Origin: Streptomyces sp. TRM68367
GTDB lineage: Bacteria > Actinomycetota > Actinomycetes > Streptomycetales > Streptomycetaceae
Length of the DNA: 64,000 bases
Assembly (NCBI RefSeq): GCF_014495685.1
Contig: NZ_JACTVI010000002.1
Coordinates: 24,742-88,741, forward strand
Reading direction: 5' to 3'
Shown here: piece after piece, positions 36,788 to 44,802 of the stretch
Layout of the letters: each line of letters starts with the position of its first letter
Numbering within the stretch: position 1 is the stretch's first letter
Notes under the pieces: generated by a model
Told to the model about the DNA's origin: nothing
Database searches by the model: none
What the model saw: only the letters and a program-made list of their open reading frames with translations
Translations under genes and position numbers: made by a program

Positions 36788-37633
36788 CTACGGCGATCGG
36801 TGGGCGGTGCGCCGGGCGGCGGGCGGTACGGCGGCGACCCGCAGCTGGACCAGCTGCGCGGCGGTGCTGTCCAGGTCCTGCTGGATGGCATGGAGGCGGC
36901 GGGCGATCAGCTCCAGACGGTGCGCCGCGTCGGTGCCGACGGCGCCGGGCTGGCGGGCGATCCGGTGCGCGGTGTGCTCGACGAGTCCGCGGACCGTGGC
37001 CAGCGGACCGACTTGCTCGTCAGCGAGCTGCGTGAGGACCCTCGCGAGCTGGGCCGATGCCGTGGGCGCCGGCCGGATGGAGAGCCCCGCCGTGGGGCCG
37101 GTGCGGACGGGGATCAGGTGGAGGTCCTGCTCGATGCGGCGCGCCTCGTCCGAGAGCCGCCGCAGGATGTCTGCGGGCGGGGCGTGCCACGCGCCGTCGA
37201 GGTGGATCAGGTTGGCGATCAAATCGAGGCGTCCGGGCTGCGCCTGAACGGCAATCCACCGGCAGCCGTGCTCCTTGCCGGGAATCTCGATGCCGGCGGC
37301 CCGCGCGAGCCGGTGGGCGGTTTCGGCCCACTCGGGGCCGGTCAGCTCCCGGTCGTCCGCGTGAAGCCGGATGTCGAGGTGGAGGATCGCCCGCCGGTCG
37401 TCGCCCGGGCCGGCTGCGAACGGGTGCTCCAGGTACGGGTCTTCGAGGTGCTCGGCCCACTGGACGGAGGTCCAGATCTTCTGCTCGTCGTCCAGAGTGA
37501 AGTAATCCAGGCCCGGCCAGTGGGCGACTACCGTGTACTCCGTCAGGCCCTCGTTCGGCGAGACCGGCCGCCCCAGCGCCTCGGCGAGCGGGTCGTGCGG
37601 CGTGTGGGTCCGCTCGTGCAGGCGGGGAATCAC
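36788..37633 (-). CDS. Relaxase-like protein lacking the His motif
   Basis: 281 aa, GTG 37633 (GTGA overlap). Residues about 90-175 follow the order seen in actinobacterial MobA/VirD2-type relaxases: LHLDIRLHADDRELTGPEW, AHRLARAAGIEIPG, GCRWIAVQAQ, LIHLDGAWHAPP, RRIEQDLHLI. The place where those enzymes have an HxH metal-binding motif reads RLDLIANLI, and no N-terminal catalytic Tyr motif is evident. Inference: a degenerate or repurposed relaxase, perhaps an accessory DNA-binding or regulatory subunit. The C-terminus is helical. Confidence 0.55.
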   Translation of the reverse strand: MIPRLHERTHTPHDPLAEALGRPVSPNEGLTEYTVVAHWPGLDYFTLDDEQKIWTSVQWAEHLEDPYLEHPFAAGPGDDRRAILHLDIRLHADDRELTGPEWAETAHRLARAAGIEIPGKEHGCRWIAVQAQPGRLDLIANLIHLDGAWHAPPADILRRLSDEARRIEQDLHLIPVRTGPTAGLSIRPAPTASAQLARVLTQLADEQVGPLATVRGLVEHTAHRIARQPGAVGTDAAHRLELIARRLHAIQQDLDSTAAQLVQLRVAAVPPAARRTAHRSP

Positions 37634-38067
37634 CGGCCGCCCCGGACGTCGGCGATGTGCACCAACTGGTTGAGGGCGGTGGTGGTGTACCAGCCGCAGT
37701 CGATCAGCTCGTTGCGGCCGGCGTACCGCGGCAGGAGCGCGTCTTCCATGGCCCGCAGGTAGATCAGGCAGTCCGGGCAGCGGCGCGAGAGGTGCACGAG
37801 GTAGCGGGGGTGGCCGGTGACGTAGGACTGGGCGCCGCCGGTTGCATCACGCAGCCGCCACCCGTCCTCGTCGGTCGGGGCGTGCCAGGACGGGACCACG
37901 ACGCGCATCGCGTCTCCCCAGAGTTCCCCGCCGGCCACTCCCTTCAGGACGACGACCATGTCGCCGGCCTGGAAGTGCTGGTGCGTGATGTCCCGGTTGG
38001 GGGTGAGCGGGTCGGGTGTGAGAGCGACGGCCGGGGCGGACGGAGGTGTCCAGGGCGGCGGGAGCAT
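37630..38067 (-). CDS. Hypothetical protein, first gene of the 19.6-38.1 kb block
   Basis: 145 aa, ATG 38067 behind GGAAGGA. Contains VVVLKGVAGGELWGDAMRVV and a CPDC pair in LSRRCPDCLIYL that may bind zinc. C-terminus NELIDCGWYTTTALNQLV. It is followed by the relaxase-like gene with a GTGA overlap. Function unknown. Confidence 0.65.
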   Translation of the reverse strand: MLPPPWTPPSAPAVALTPDPLTPNRDITHQHFQAGDMVVVLKGVAGGELWGDAMRVVVPSWHAPTDEDGWRLRDATGGAQSYVTGHPRYLVHLSRRCPDCLIYLRAMEDALLPRYAGRNELIDCGWYTTTALNQLVHIADVRGGR

Positions 38068-38118
38068 GCGGATCCTTCCACGCGAGACGGGGGCGGTGGG
38101 AGGAACAATGGTCCGGAG

Positions 38119-38145
38119 GATCGCCGGTTTGGCTAACCGGCGATC
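38119..38145. repeat. Palindrome copy 2
   Basis: GATCGCCGGTT-tggct-AACCGGCGATC, identical to the core at 19504. Flanks are partly conserved too: CAATGGT upstream and GCTATGTT downstream at the same distances. It lies 51 bp before the first gene of the block and 40 bp after the caspase-kinase stop. Confidence 0.85.
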
Positions 38146-38185
38146 TGCGGCTATGTTCCGCCCGGCTCGGTGGTGCGTCCGGGGG

Positions 38186-39886
38186 TCAGTTCGCGCCGTA
38201 AAGGGCGGCTGCGATCGCGGCGCGCATCTCGGCAGCACTGCTGTACCGCCCCCGGGGATCACGCTCAAGGGCCCGCATGATGATCGTCTGATACTCAGAG
38301 GCCAGTGCCGGGAGGATCTGGCTTGGCGGCGTGGCAGGCCCCGCGTTCTTGCGTGACATCACCGCGGCGACATTGTCGGCGGGGAAGGGCGGCTGTCCGG
38401 TGCACAGTTCGTAGAACACCACCCCCGCGCCATAGATGTCGGCGGATACGGTCGGAAGTTGGCCGAGGAGACTTTCGGGTGCCATGTAGATGGGCGTGCC
38501 CACCATGGTCCCGTCACCTCGGTGCAGGGGCCCCCGCCCCTCCTCTGCGATGACGTGGGAGACCCCGAAGTCGAGGATCTTGACCCTGCCGTTCGGCGTC
38601 AGCATGATGTTGCCTGGTTTGACATCGCAGTGGACCACCCCACTTTGGTGGGCGGCCTCCAGTCCGGACAGCACGTCATGGACGGCCTCCGCAGCCTGAT
38701 CGGGCGACAGCGGCCCCTCACGGAGCGCAGTCGACAGATCGATTCCCGGGACAAGCTCCATCACGAAGAACCGCCCGGCCTTGCCCTCGACTACGTCGTG
38801 GATCGCAGCCACGTTCGGATGGCTCAGCGCCGCCGCGACGCGTACTTCGGACCAGAAGACTTGCCGCTCGAAGGGTTCGTCGGCTCCGTGAAGCTGAATT
38901 GACTTCAACGCGACCCGCCGGTCCAGGAGACGGTCATAGGCCACATGCACGGTTCCCATGCCTCCCCTCCCGAGAGGGGAGAGGATCTCGTATCGCTCGC
39001 CGACCGGGGTCGGCTCCGCTCGATCACTGACCGAGGTTGGTTCCACGTAGCGTCGGTTCGTGCTTCGCACGTCCGCCGACGGCGGGAACAGTCGGTTGGC
39101 CAGTGCCTGCAGATGTGTCCCAGGAGCGGGTCGCGGAGCAGCCGTGGGGGTGTGCGGCCGGAAGCCGGGGTTGCGTGCGATGACCAAGGCGCCGGAGGTG
39201 TCGGTACCTGTGCGGTCAGGTGTTGGGCGGCCCCGTGCCGCTAGGGCTGCTTTGACGTGGATGTAGGCGGCGTCGATGCTGATCTCTGCGGGGCCGCCCG
39301 CGATGCCATGGGTGAGCACGTGGAGCAGTTCACCGGTGAAGGCGGTGTAGGTCTCGCCGATCGGTGCGAGTGCGGGCAGGTCGTGGCGGGCGGAACTGAT
39401 GACCACCGCTCCCGTTGTCGCCACTTGCACCCGTAGCGCGTCGGCCGCGTCTGCCATCAGTCCGTGGGCTTGTCCGCTGAAGCAGCTGTCGAGGATCACC
39501 ACCCGGCGTTCCGCCCGGGTTTGGATCAGCACGGACTTCAGCCATGCGTACGGCAGGCAGGTCCACGGCTCGTCTTGTCGGGAGCTGGTGACCGAGACCG
39601 AGTACCGCAGTTCGTCGTCGAGATGGCCGTGTCCGCTGTAGTAAACGAGGAGGGTGTCGGTGGCTTCGGCGGCTGCCTGTTGGACGGGGTTGATGAATTC
39701 GGATGACTGTCTGGGGTCGGTGACGACCGTGCAGTGCTCCGGCGGCAGGCTCCAGCCTGGTGCTGAGGTGAAGAACTCGGCGAGTGCCGCAAGGTTGTTC
39801 CGGACGGCCGGGAGGGGCGGCAGGTGGTCGTAGTCCGCGACGCCGATCAGGACCACCCGTGAGGATTCCGGGCGGGGGAGCGGCAT
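38186..39886 (-). CDS. Caspase-like peptidase fused to a Ser/Thr protein kinase
   Basis: 566 aa from the ATG at 39886; a GTG at 39943 would overlap the upstream gene. Residues about 9-240 are a caspase/metacaspase p20-like domain with the catalytic dyad His86 in YYSGHGH and Cys135 in ILDSCFSG. Residues about 299-566 are a Hanks-type kinase: LGRGGMGTVH, VALKSI (Lys328), HCDVKPGN catalytic loop, DFG, APESL. No membrane segment, so cytosolic, unlike PknB-type receptors. Known: prokaryotic caspases often act as suicide effectors. Inference: the kinase controls, or is controlled by, the protease. Confidence 0.9.
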   Translation of the reverse strand: MPLPRPESSRVVLIGVADYDHLPPLPAVRNNLAALAEFFTSAPGWSLPPEHCTVVTDPRQSSEFINPVQQAAAEATDTLLVYYSGHGHLDDELRYSVSVTSSRQDEPWTCLPYAWLKSVLIQTRAERRVVILDSCFSGQAHGLMADAADALRVQVATTGAVVISSARHDLPALAPIGETYTAFTGELLHVLTHGIAGGPAEISIDAAYIHVKAALAARGRPTPDRTGTDTSGALVIARNPGFRPHTPTAAPRPAPGTHLQALANRLFPPSADVRSTNRRYVEPTSVSDRAEPTPVGERYEILSPLGRGGMGTVHVAYDRLLDRRVALKSIQLHGADEPFERQVFWSEVRVAAALSHPNVAAIHDVVEGKAGRFFVMELVPGIDLSTALREGPLSPDQAAEAVHDVLSGLEAAHQSGVVHCDVKPGNIMLTPNGRVKILDFGVSHVIAEEGRGPLHRGDGTMVGTPIYMAPESLLGQLPTVSADIYGAGVVFYELCTGQPPFPADNVAAVMSRKNAGPATPPSQILPALASEYQTIIMRALERDPRGRYSSAAEMRAAIAAALYGAN

Positions 39887-39893
39887 GCGTCGG

Positions 39894-40238
39894 CTACTCG
39901 CTCTCCAGTGCCCGGACGATCCGGGTGACGTCGGCTGGGTCATCGGAGTCCACCGTCACCCTTACGCCGTTGCGTTCGATGGTGACGACCGGCGTCGATG
40001 GCCGGGCCCGTCGCCAGGCACAGATCGTCAGTGCCAGGCTGGCCGTCGAGAAACCTGACTGAGTGACCAACGCGATGACGTCGAGGGCTGCGCCCATCTG
40101 GCCCTCGGCGGGGTGCGCTGGCTGGAGGGTGATGGTTGCCCCGGTCCTGGTCGCCGTGTCCTGACGGAGCCACTGCGTGAGTTGACGCAGGTCCCGTCCC
40201 GGCGAGTTTCCGCCCACGGAAATGCGGTACTCCGACAT
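39894..40238 (-). CDS. Effector-associated constant component EACC1
   Basis: 114 aa. It matches the EACC1 pattern: basic beta N-terminus (MSEYRISVGG), LRQLTQWLRQD, a Gly/Ala helix with HPAEGQMGAALDVIALVTQS, then ALTICAWRRARPSTPVVTIER and a final VDSDDPADVTRIVRAL helix. Known: EACC1 was described by comparative genomics (Aravind group) as a small actinobacterial component always next to an effector such as a caspase or STAND protein in conflict systems. It is first in the operon, 7 bp from the caspase-kinase start. Confidence 0.8.
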   Translation of the reverse strand: MSEYRISVGGNSPGRDLRQLTQWLRQDTATRTGATITLQPAHPAEGQMGAALDVIALVTQSGFSTASLALTICAWRRARPSTPVVTIERNGVRVTVDSDDPADVTRIVRALESE

Positions 40239-40293
40239 GCTTAGACTCCTCCCCCTGAGTCCGCGTCCATTGCGGGTGCGAACTGGCGGTCCA

Positions 40294-40612
40294 TCATAGA
40301 GCTGGCCGACCTTTGGGGCCGAGGCGGGGCTCGGTGCCGTGGTGCAGCGCGTAGCTGAGTCTTGAGGGCGCTCTGTCGCTGACGAGAGAGGTCTTCGTGC
40401 TCATGCCGCCGCAGGAGGGCCGAGGTGTGAGCGTGGGGTTCTCACCGAACAGATGCTCCATCTCATGAGCCCCGGCGGCATGCTGGAGAGCCCGGCAGGA
40501 TCGCGATCCCTTCAAGGATGCGGCGGTGGTCGGCCCACCGCCGCATCCGGACTGGATCGGCCGGCATTAACGGCTTGATCAGGTCTCACACGGCATCAGT
40601 GATCGCTAGCCG
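40294..40612 (-). pseudogene. IS5-type transposase remnant
   Basis: Translated minus-strand pieces recall the DDE transposase of IS5 relatives: AITDAV-stop-DLIKPLMP, where TGA replaces the usual Trp codon, RRWADHRRILEGIA, then after a deletion GGMSTKTSLVSDR, the block that normally precedes the catalytic Asp. Stops and gaps show it is dead. It occupies most of the 419-bp gap between the EACC1 gene and the nuclease gene; the promoter of the EACC1 operon should lie at 40240-40290. Confidence 0.55.
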
Positions 40613-40657
40613 AACGACACATCGGATCAACTGACTAACCCGCCAGGGCGGCAGGTT

Positions 40658-41191
40658 CTAGGCGACCGCTGCGGTGAGCATCACCAGCGGGATGTTGGAG
40701 CCTTCTGGAAGCTCAGCGAGAGGTGAACGGGGAAGGCCACAGACCATCCACAGACGCATCGAGTGGTGGGTGACCAACTGGCCCGAGCCGGTGCCGTCTT
40801 CGTTGAGCACGTCGACCTTTAGCAGCATGCGCTCTCCGGATTCTCCGAGAGCCCAGAGGTCCAGGAAGCAGGGGCGTCTGCATGTACGGAGGTTCCGGCG
40901 CTGGTTCTTCCACCTGAATCTCACGACCCCGTCGGCGAAGGCGGTCAGTGAGAGGGCGCCGGAGGCGTAGGCGGAGCGCCCGTCCCAGATCCACACCATG
41001 TGACCGTGGTCGAGTTCACGTCCCATGATCTTCGTCGGGGACATGCTCGCGTGCTGGATCTCAACCACACATCCGTCGGCCGCGATCACGTCGGCGATGT
41101 GGTTTCCTCGCCACTGTTCACGGTGGGTCGCCGGCACCACAGACTTCCAGTAGTCGTGCCACTGGGTCGAGGAGTAGCTGAGGCTGCTCAT
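40658..41191 (-). CDS. CoiA-like putative nuclease
   Basis: 177 aa. WHDYWKSVVPATHRE...HIADVIAADGCVVEIQHASMSP is the competence-protein CoiA/restriction-endonuclease-like motif, with D (ADV) and ExQ as metal ligands, after a His. The rest is beta-rich. Known: CoiA and its relatives are predicted PD-(D/E)xK nucleases found with DNA uptake or defence genes. It is the last gene of a three-gene coupled operon (ATGA overlap with 41188). Confidence 0.75.
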   Translation of the reverse strand: MSSLSYSSTQWHDYWKSVVPATHREQWRGNHIADVIAADGCVVEIQHASMSPTKIMGRELDHGHMVWIWDGRSAYASGALSLTAFADGVVRFRWKNQRRNLRTCRRPCFLDLWALGESGERMLLKVDVLNEDGTGSGQLVTHHSMRLWMVCGLPRSPLAELPEGSNIPLVMLTAAVA

Positions 41192-41895
41192 ACCGCTCCC
41201 GCCAGGGTCACCAGATCCGCCTCGCTCATGCCAAGCTCCGCGGCACCAATGCCCAGCGCAGCCAGCGCGTCCAGCCCGATCGTCGGGTTCTCCTTGATGC
41301 GCTCCTGAGCCCTCTGAAGGGCACGGAGCTGTTTTTCCAGCTCCGCGTACTGGCCTGTGAGGATTTTCCGGAACTCGCGGCTGTCCTTCTCCTGCTGGCG
41401 GAGGTGCTTTTGGTTCGCCTTGATGGCGAGGAGTTGTTTGGTTACCTCCACGATGCGGGCGTGTACCAGGTCGGCGGGCAGGAACGAGCGCTGGCCAGGG
41501 ATGCCGATCCCGACGTCAGCTCCGGTGCTGCAGCCGTCAGAGGCGGTTCCTGAGATTGCTCCGTCACCACCGAGGCCGGGAATCGGTGGTGTTGCCCCAC
41601 CGGGTGCCTTCGTATCGCCGCCCTTGCTCGATCCTCCGGCTGGCGGCGTTTCGATGCCGCTGTGGGCGAAGCGGAGCATCAGCTCGTTGTCCAGTGCGCC
41701 GAGGACAGTGCCGAAGACGACCTTGAAGTACTCGATCGCTGGCAGCTCGCCTGCCTGAACCCCTTCAATCATGAGATCCATGAACTCGCCGGTCCGTCGG
41801 TTCTTGTCGCTGTGCTGCGCGAACAGCGGGCCGTAGTTGTCCGTGATCCACTGGCGGGCTGCGGCCGACAGAGAGGTGTAGCGCGAGGCGGTCAC
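41188..41895 (-). CDS. Coiled-coil protein of unknown function
   Basis: 235 aa, GTG 41895 (GTGA overlap). Helical N-terminus (WITDNYGPLFAQHSDKNRR, YFKVVFGTVLGALDNEL), a Gly/Pro linker near 90-125, then a coiled coil from about 150 to 205 (KQLLAIKANQKHLRQQEKD; LEKQLRALQRAQERI). It sits between a DUF6192-like protein and a CoiA-like nuclease and may bridge them. No family recognised. Confidence 0.65.
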   Translation of the reverse strand: MTASRYTSLSAAARQWITDNYGPLFAQHSDKNRRTGEFMDLMIEGVQAGELPAIEYFKVVFGTVLGALDNELMLRFAHSGIETPPAGGSSKGGDTKAPGGATPPIPGLGGDGAISGTASDGCSTGADVGIGIPGQRSFLPADLVHARIVEVTKQLLAIKANQKHLRQQEKDSREFRKILTGQYAELEKQLRALQRAQERIKENPTIGLDALAALGIGAAELGMSEADLVTLAGAV

Positions 41896-42824
41896 CGCAC
41901 ACCTGCCTGTCCGGCGGTCCGGGCTGAGTGCAGTCGCTGTGCCCAGTGCACTACGCCCTCGCACGCCTTCTCCAGGTCGTTGAGCATCTCCTCGTCGGCG
42001 ATGTTGATGATCTGCTCGGGGTGCATCTCGACCAGGCCGTAGAGCAGGTCCACCCGGCGCCGGAACTGGAGCACCAGTCGGTCGTCGGTCTTCTCGGCGA
42101 CGGAAGTGCTCCCGCGGCTGCCTGTCACCTGGGCGACCTGAGCGAGACTGTCGCGGACCTTCAGCTCCACCATCGGATCGGCCGCGAACGCTTCCACGAG
42201 GTACGTCGGCTCCATCACGCTCGCCATCACTGCCGACCTGACGTCGGGACGAGCGAGCTGCTCCACGATCTTCTCAGCGGTCATCGCGGAGGCGGAGTTC
42301 GGCACCGGCCGCGCACCGATAGCTGCGCGGAACTCCTGCGCCGTCACACGGCGGCGGCCGGGCTTCTGGAGCATCCCAAGCAGGATGTCCCAACGGGCCT
42401 GGCGCTGCCGCTTGCGGCCCTCCACCGGCAGCGCCTTCTCGGCGTCCCGGACCTCCTTCGGCAGGGAGAATCCCAGCGCAGCCTCACGAACGACTGAGTA
42501 GGACACCGTCACGTCCGACTCGGCTAGCACTTGCCTGAGAGCGCCCCCGCACCTTGAGGACACGCGCCGGTATTCACGAGCCATCTCGGCGGTAATGCCG
42601 ATCTCTACGGCGAACCTCCTGATCACTTCATCGGATCCCTTGGAAGACTCGTCGTCGCCCATCGGCGCGACTTCAAGCAGGAGATCTCCGATTTTCAAGC
42701 GCGTCTGCTGCTTCTCGCTTGTCAGGAGGTCATCGCGCGCTACCAGCTTCTGACCGCGCTCTACCTGTTCAGAGGAGTACGCCGGTTCTGCTTCACGAGC
42801 ACTGGGCTCGATCCAATCCGTCAT
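41892..42824 (-). CDS. DUF6192-like protein
   Basis: 310 aa from the ATG at 42824. It has a helical N-terminal region (LLTSEKQQTRLKIGDLLLEV, IRRFAVEIGITAEMAREYR, VTVSYSVVREAALGFSLP) typical of an HTH-like or ParB-like linker family often annotated DUF6192/RacO in Streptomyces. It may recognise DNA; no catalytic motif seen. It heads the three-gene operon. TACGTT ends 7 nt before the ATG, so the mRNA may be leaderless. Confidence 0.65.
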   Translation of the reverse strand: MTDWIEPSAREAEPAYSSEQVERGQKLVARDDLLTSEKQQTRLKIGDLLLEVAPMGDDESSKGSDEVIRRFAVEIGITAEMAREYRRVSSRCGGALRQVLAESDVTVSYSVVREAALGFSLPKEVRDAEKALPVEGRKRQRQARWDILLGMLQKPGRRRVTAQEFRAAIGARPVPNSASAMTAEKIVEQLARPDVRSAVMASVMEPTYLVEAFAADPMVELKVRDSLAQVAQVTGSRGSTSVAEKTDDRLVLQFRRRVDLLYGLVEMHPEQIINIADEEMLNDLEKACEGVVHWAQRLHSARTAGQAGVR

Positions 42825-42968
42825 GGCTCGGAACGTAGATTGGGGGACTGACAATCCTTCGTGCTGCACAACCCGTTCGGCCTAATCGGCCCCCTGCGGT
42901 GCAGGACGGTTCACCCATTCGGCGGGCATGGCTCTCGAAATCCGTTGGACTGCGTCCCCAGATGGATG

Positions 42969-43466
42969 TCAGCGGAAGGGATTCTCCGTCGGGCGGTCCT
43001 GCTCCGTGGCTGCGTCGAGGAGTTCGAGCACGTCGGTGCCCTCTGCGTCGCGCTGGTCGATCCACCACCCGGCGCGGGTGATGGCGCGGGCCTTCTCCTC
43101 CAGCTCCGCCCAGTCCGCCTCGTCCCAACTCCCCTCCACGACCAGCGCGGTGTGCGCGGCCGTCATCAGCTGGTGGCGGGAGCGCTCGCCCCAGTCCAGG
43201 GCCTTGGCCGGGCCTTCCAACTGCGGCATGTCGAACTGCTTCGCCCACGCGACGGCAGCCTCCTGCTCAGCGGCGCGCTTGGCCGCGAGCCACTCCTCCT
43301 TGGACTCGGTGTCGGCGTCGCGCGCCGCCTTCCAGCAGTCGGCGCAGTCCTTGGCTGAGAGCCAGCGGGCGAACCCTGCCCGCTTGTCGGCAGGACGGCC
43401 GGACAGGTCATGAACCACCTGGTGGGAGCACGCGTGCTCCACTGTCCAATGCGTACGGACGGCCAT
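42969..43466 (-). CDS. Putative zinc-binding hypothetical protein
   Basis: 165 aa. The N-terminus HWTVEHACSHQVVHDLSGRP and, 25 residues later, KDCADCWKAARDAD provide a CxH...CxxC set for one zinc. The remainder is helical and acidic, with WAELEEKARAITRAGWWID. Similar small zinc proteins occur on Streptomyces plasmids. Function unknown. ATG 43466 follows AGGAGATCC. Confidence 0.7.
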   Translation of the reverse strand: MAVRTHWTVEHACSHQVVHDLSGRPADKRAGFARWLSAKDCADCWKAARDADTESKEEWLAAKRAAEQEAAVAWAKQFDMPQLEGPAKALDWGERSRHQLMTAAHTALVVEGSWDEADWAELEEKARAITRAGWWIDQRDAEGTDVLELLDAATEQDRPTENPFR

Positions 43467-43514
43467 AAATGGATCTCCTAAAAAGGGTTGGAAAGTGGGG
43501 GTGTTGCGCCCGGA

Positions 43515-44784
43515 TCAGGGCGTCTTGTGCCGGCCTCGGAGCGGGCGGCGGTGCCGGCCGCACTGCATGTGTCCGGTGGGGCCGAGACGTCGGCGAGCGG
43601 CGAGAAGGACGGTGAGAGCGAAGGCCGCGCCGGCGGCGGGGAGCGCAGCGCTGGCGAGAGGCTGCTCGGCGAGGCGTCCGGCGAGGGCGGTGCCGGCGGA
43701 CTGCCCGGCGCCGATCGCGAGGATCAGCCACGCGTACGCCTCGCTGGAGCGGCCTGCGGGGGTGAGGGCGTCAGTGGTGACGTAGGCGCAGGCGACCACG
43801 ATGGTCAGGAACGCACCGGGCACGGTGACCGCGGCGGTGGCCGCATACGGGGCCGGAAGGGCAAGGAGCGGGAGCCACCCGGCCAGGAACGCGGCTGTGG
43901 CGATGATCAGTCGCCTGGTGGTGGTGCCGGTCCAGGTGCGGCTTCCGTAGATGAGGCCGCCGAGGAAGGCGCCGGTGGAGAACGCGGCGGGGATGATGCC
44001 CGAGAGCATGTCCTGGTGGTGGTGCTCGGCCATGGAGATGGACCACACGTTCATGGCTCCGATCGCGAACCCGATGCCGGTGAGGGAAACGAGCAGCAAC
44101 AACGCGGCAGGGGTGGCCAACTGCCGAGCCGGGGCCGCGTCCTGCCCCACGAACGGTTCGGGTCGCCAGCGTCGCGACGGCGGAGCGAGGGCGACCGCGG
44201 CGGTGCCGGCCAGGCCGAGAGCTGCGGTGACGGCGAGCGCGACGGCGGGGTTGTAGGCGGAGGCGACCGCGGCCACGAGCAGGGGGCCGACGATGTACAG
44301 CAGGCCCTGCGTGCCGGTGTCGAGCGCGAGCGCGGCGTGCCGCAGCCGAGGGTCTGGCAGCACGCTCGGCCACAGCGCCCGGAGTCCGGCCTCCAGGGGA
44401 GGCGTGGTCAGGCCGCCGGCGACGACGATGCCCGTGGCGAGGCCCGGTCCGCCGTACGGTCCGGCCAGGGGCAGAGCCACCAGGAGGGCCGAGTTGAGCA
44501 GGGCGGCCGGAAGGTGCACCGCGCTCTGGCCGTGGCGGTCCATGAGGCGTCCCTTGACCGGCTGGGCCAAGCGCGGACGACAGGCCGTACAGGGCGCTGA
44601 GCAGCCCGCCGAAGGCGATGCTGCCGCCGCTCGCGGTGGCCCACAGAAGGATCGCGACGGGCGCCATGCCGTTGGGAAGCCGGCCGGTGAGGGTGCCGCC
44701 GAGGAGGCGGGCGACGTACGGGCTGCCCAGCACCGCGCCGTAGGAGATGCGCGGTGCCGGGGCCGGGGATGCGGTCAGGGACAA
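43515..44784 (-). pseudogene. MFS transporter with a frameshift
   Basis: The N-terminus (44784 to about 44570, TTG start) encodes VARLLGGTLTGRLPNGMAPV and GGLLSALYGLSSALG. The frame then shifts by one base, and the remaining MFS sequence continues from QPVKGRLMDRHGQ through about ten membrane segments to 43515. An extra base in the GGG run at 44564-44566 would explain it. If real, the transporter is inactive; otherwise it is a sequencing error. Typical drug-efflux-like MFS, substrate unknown. Confidence 0.75.
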
Positions 44785-44802
44785 CGGGTGCTTTCTCCGT
44801 GC

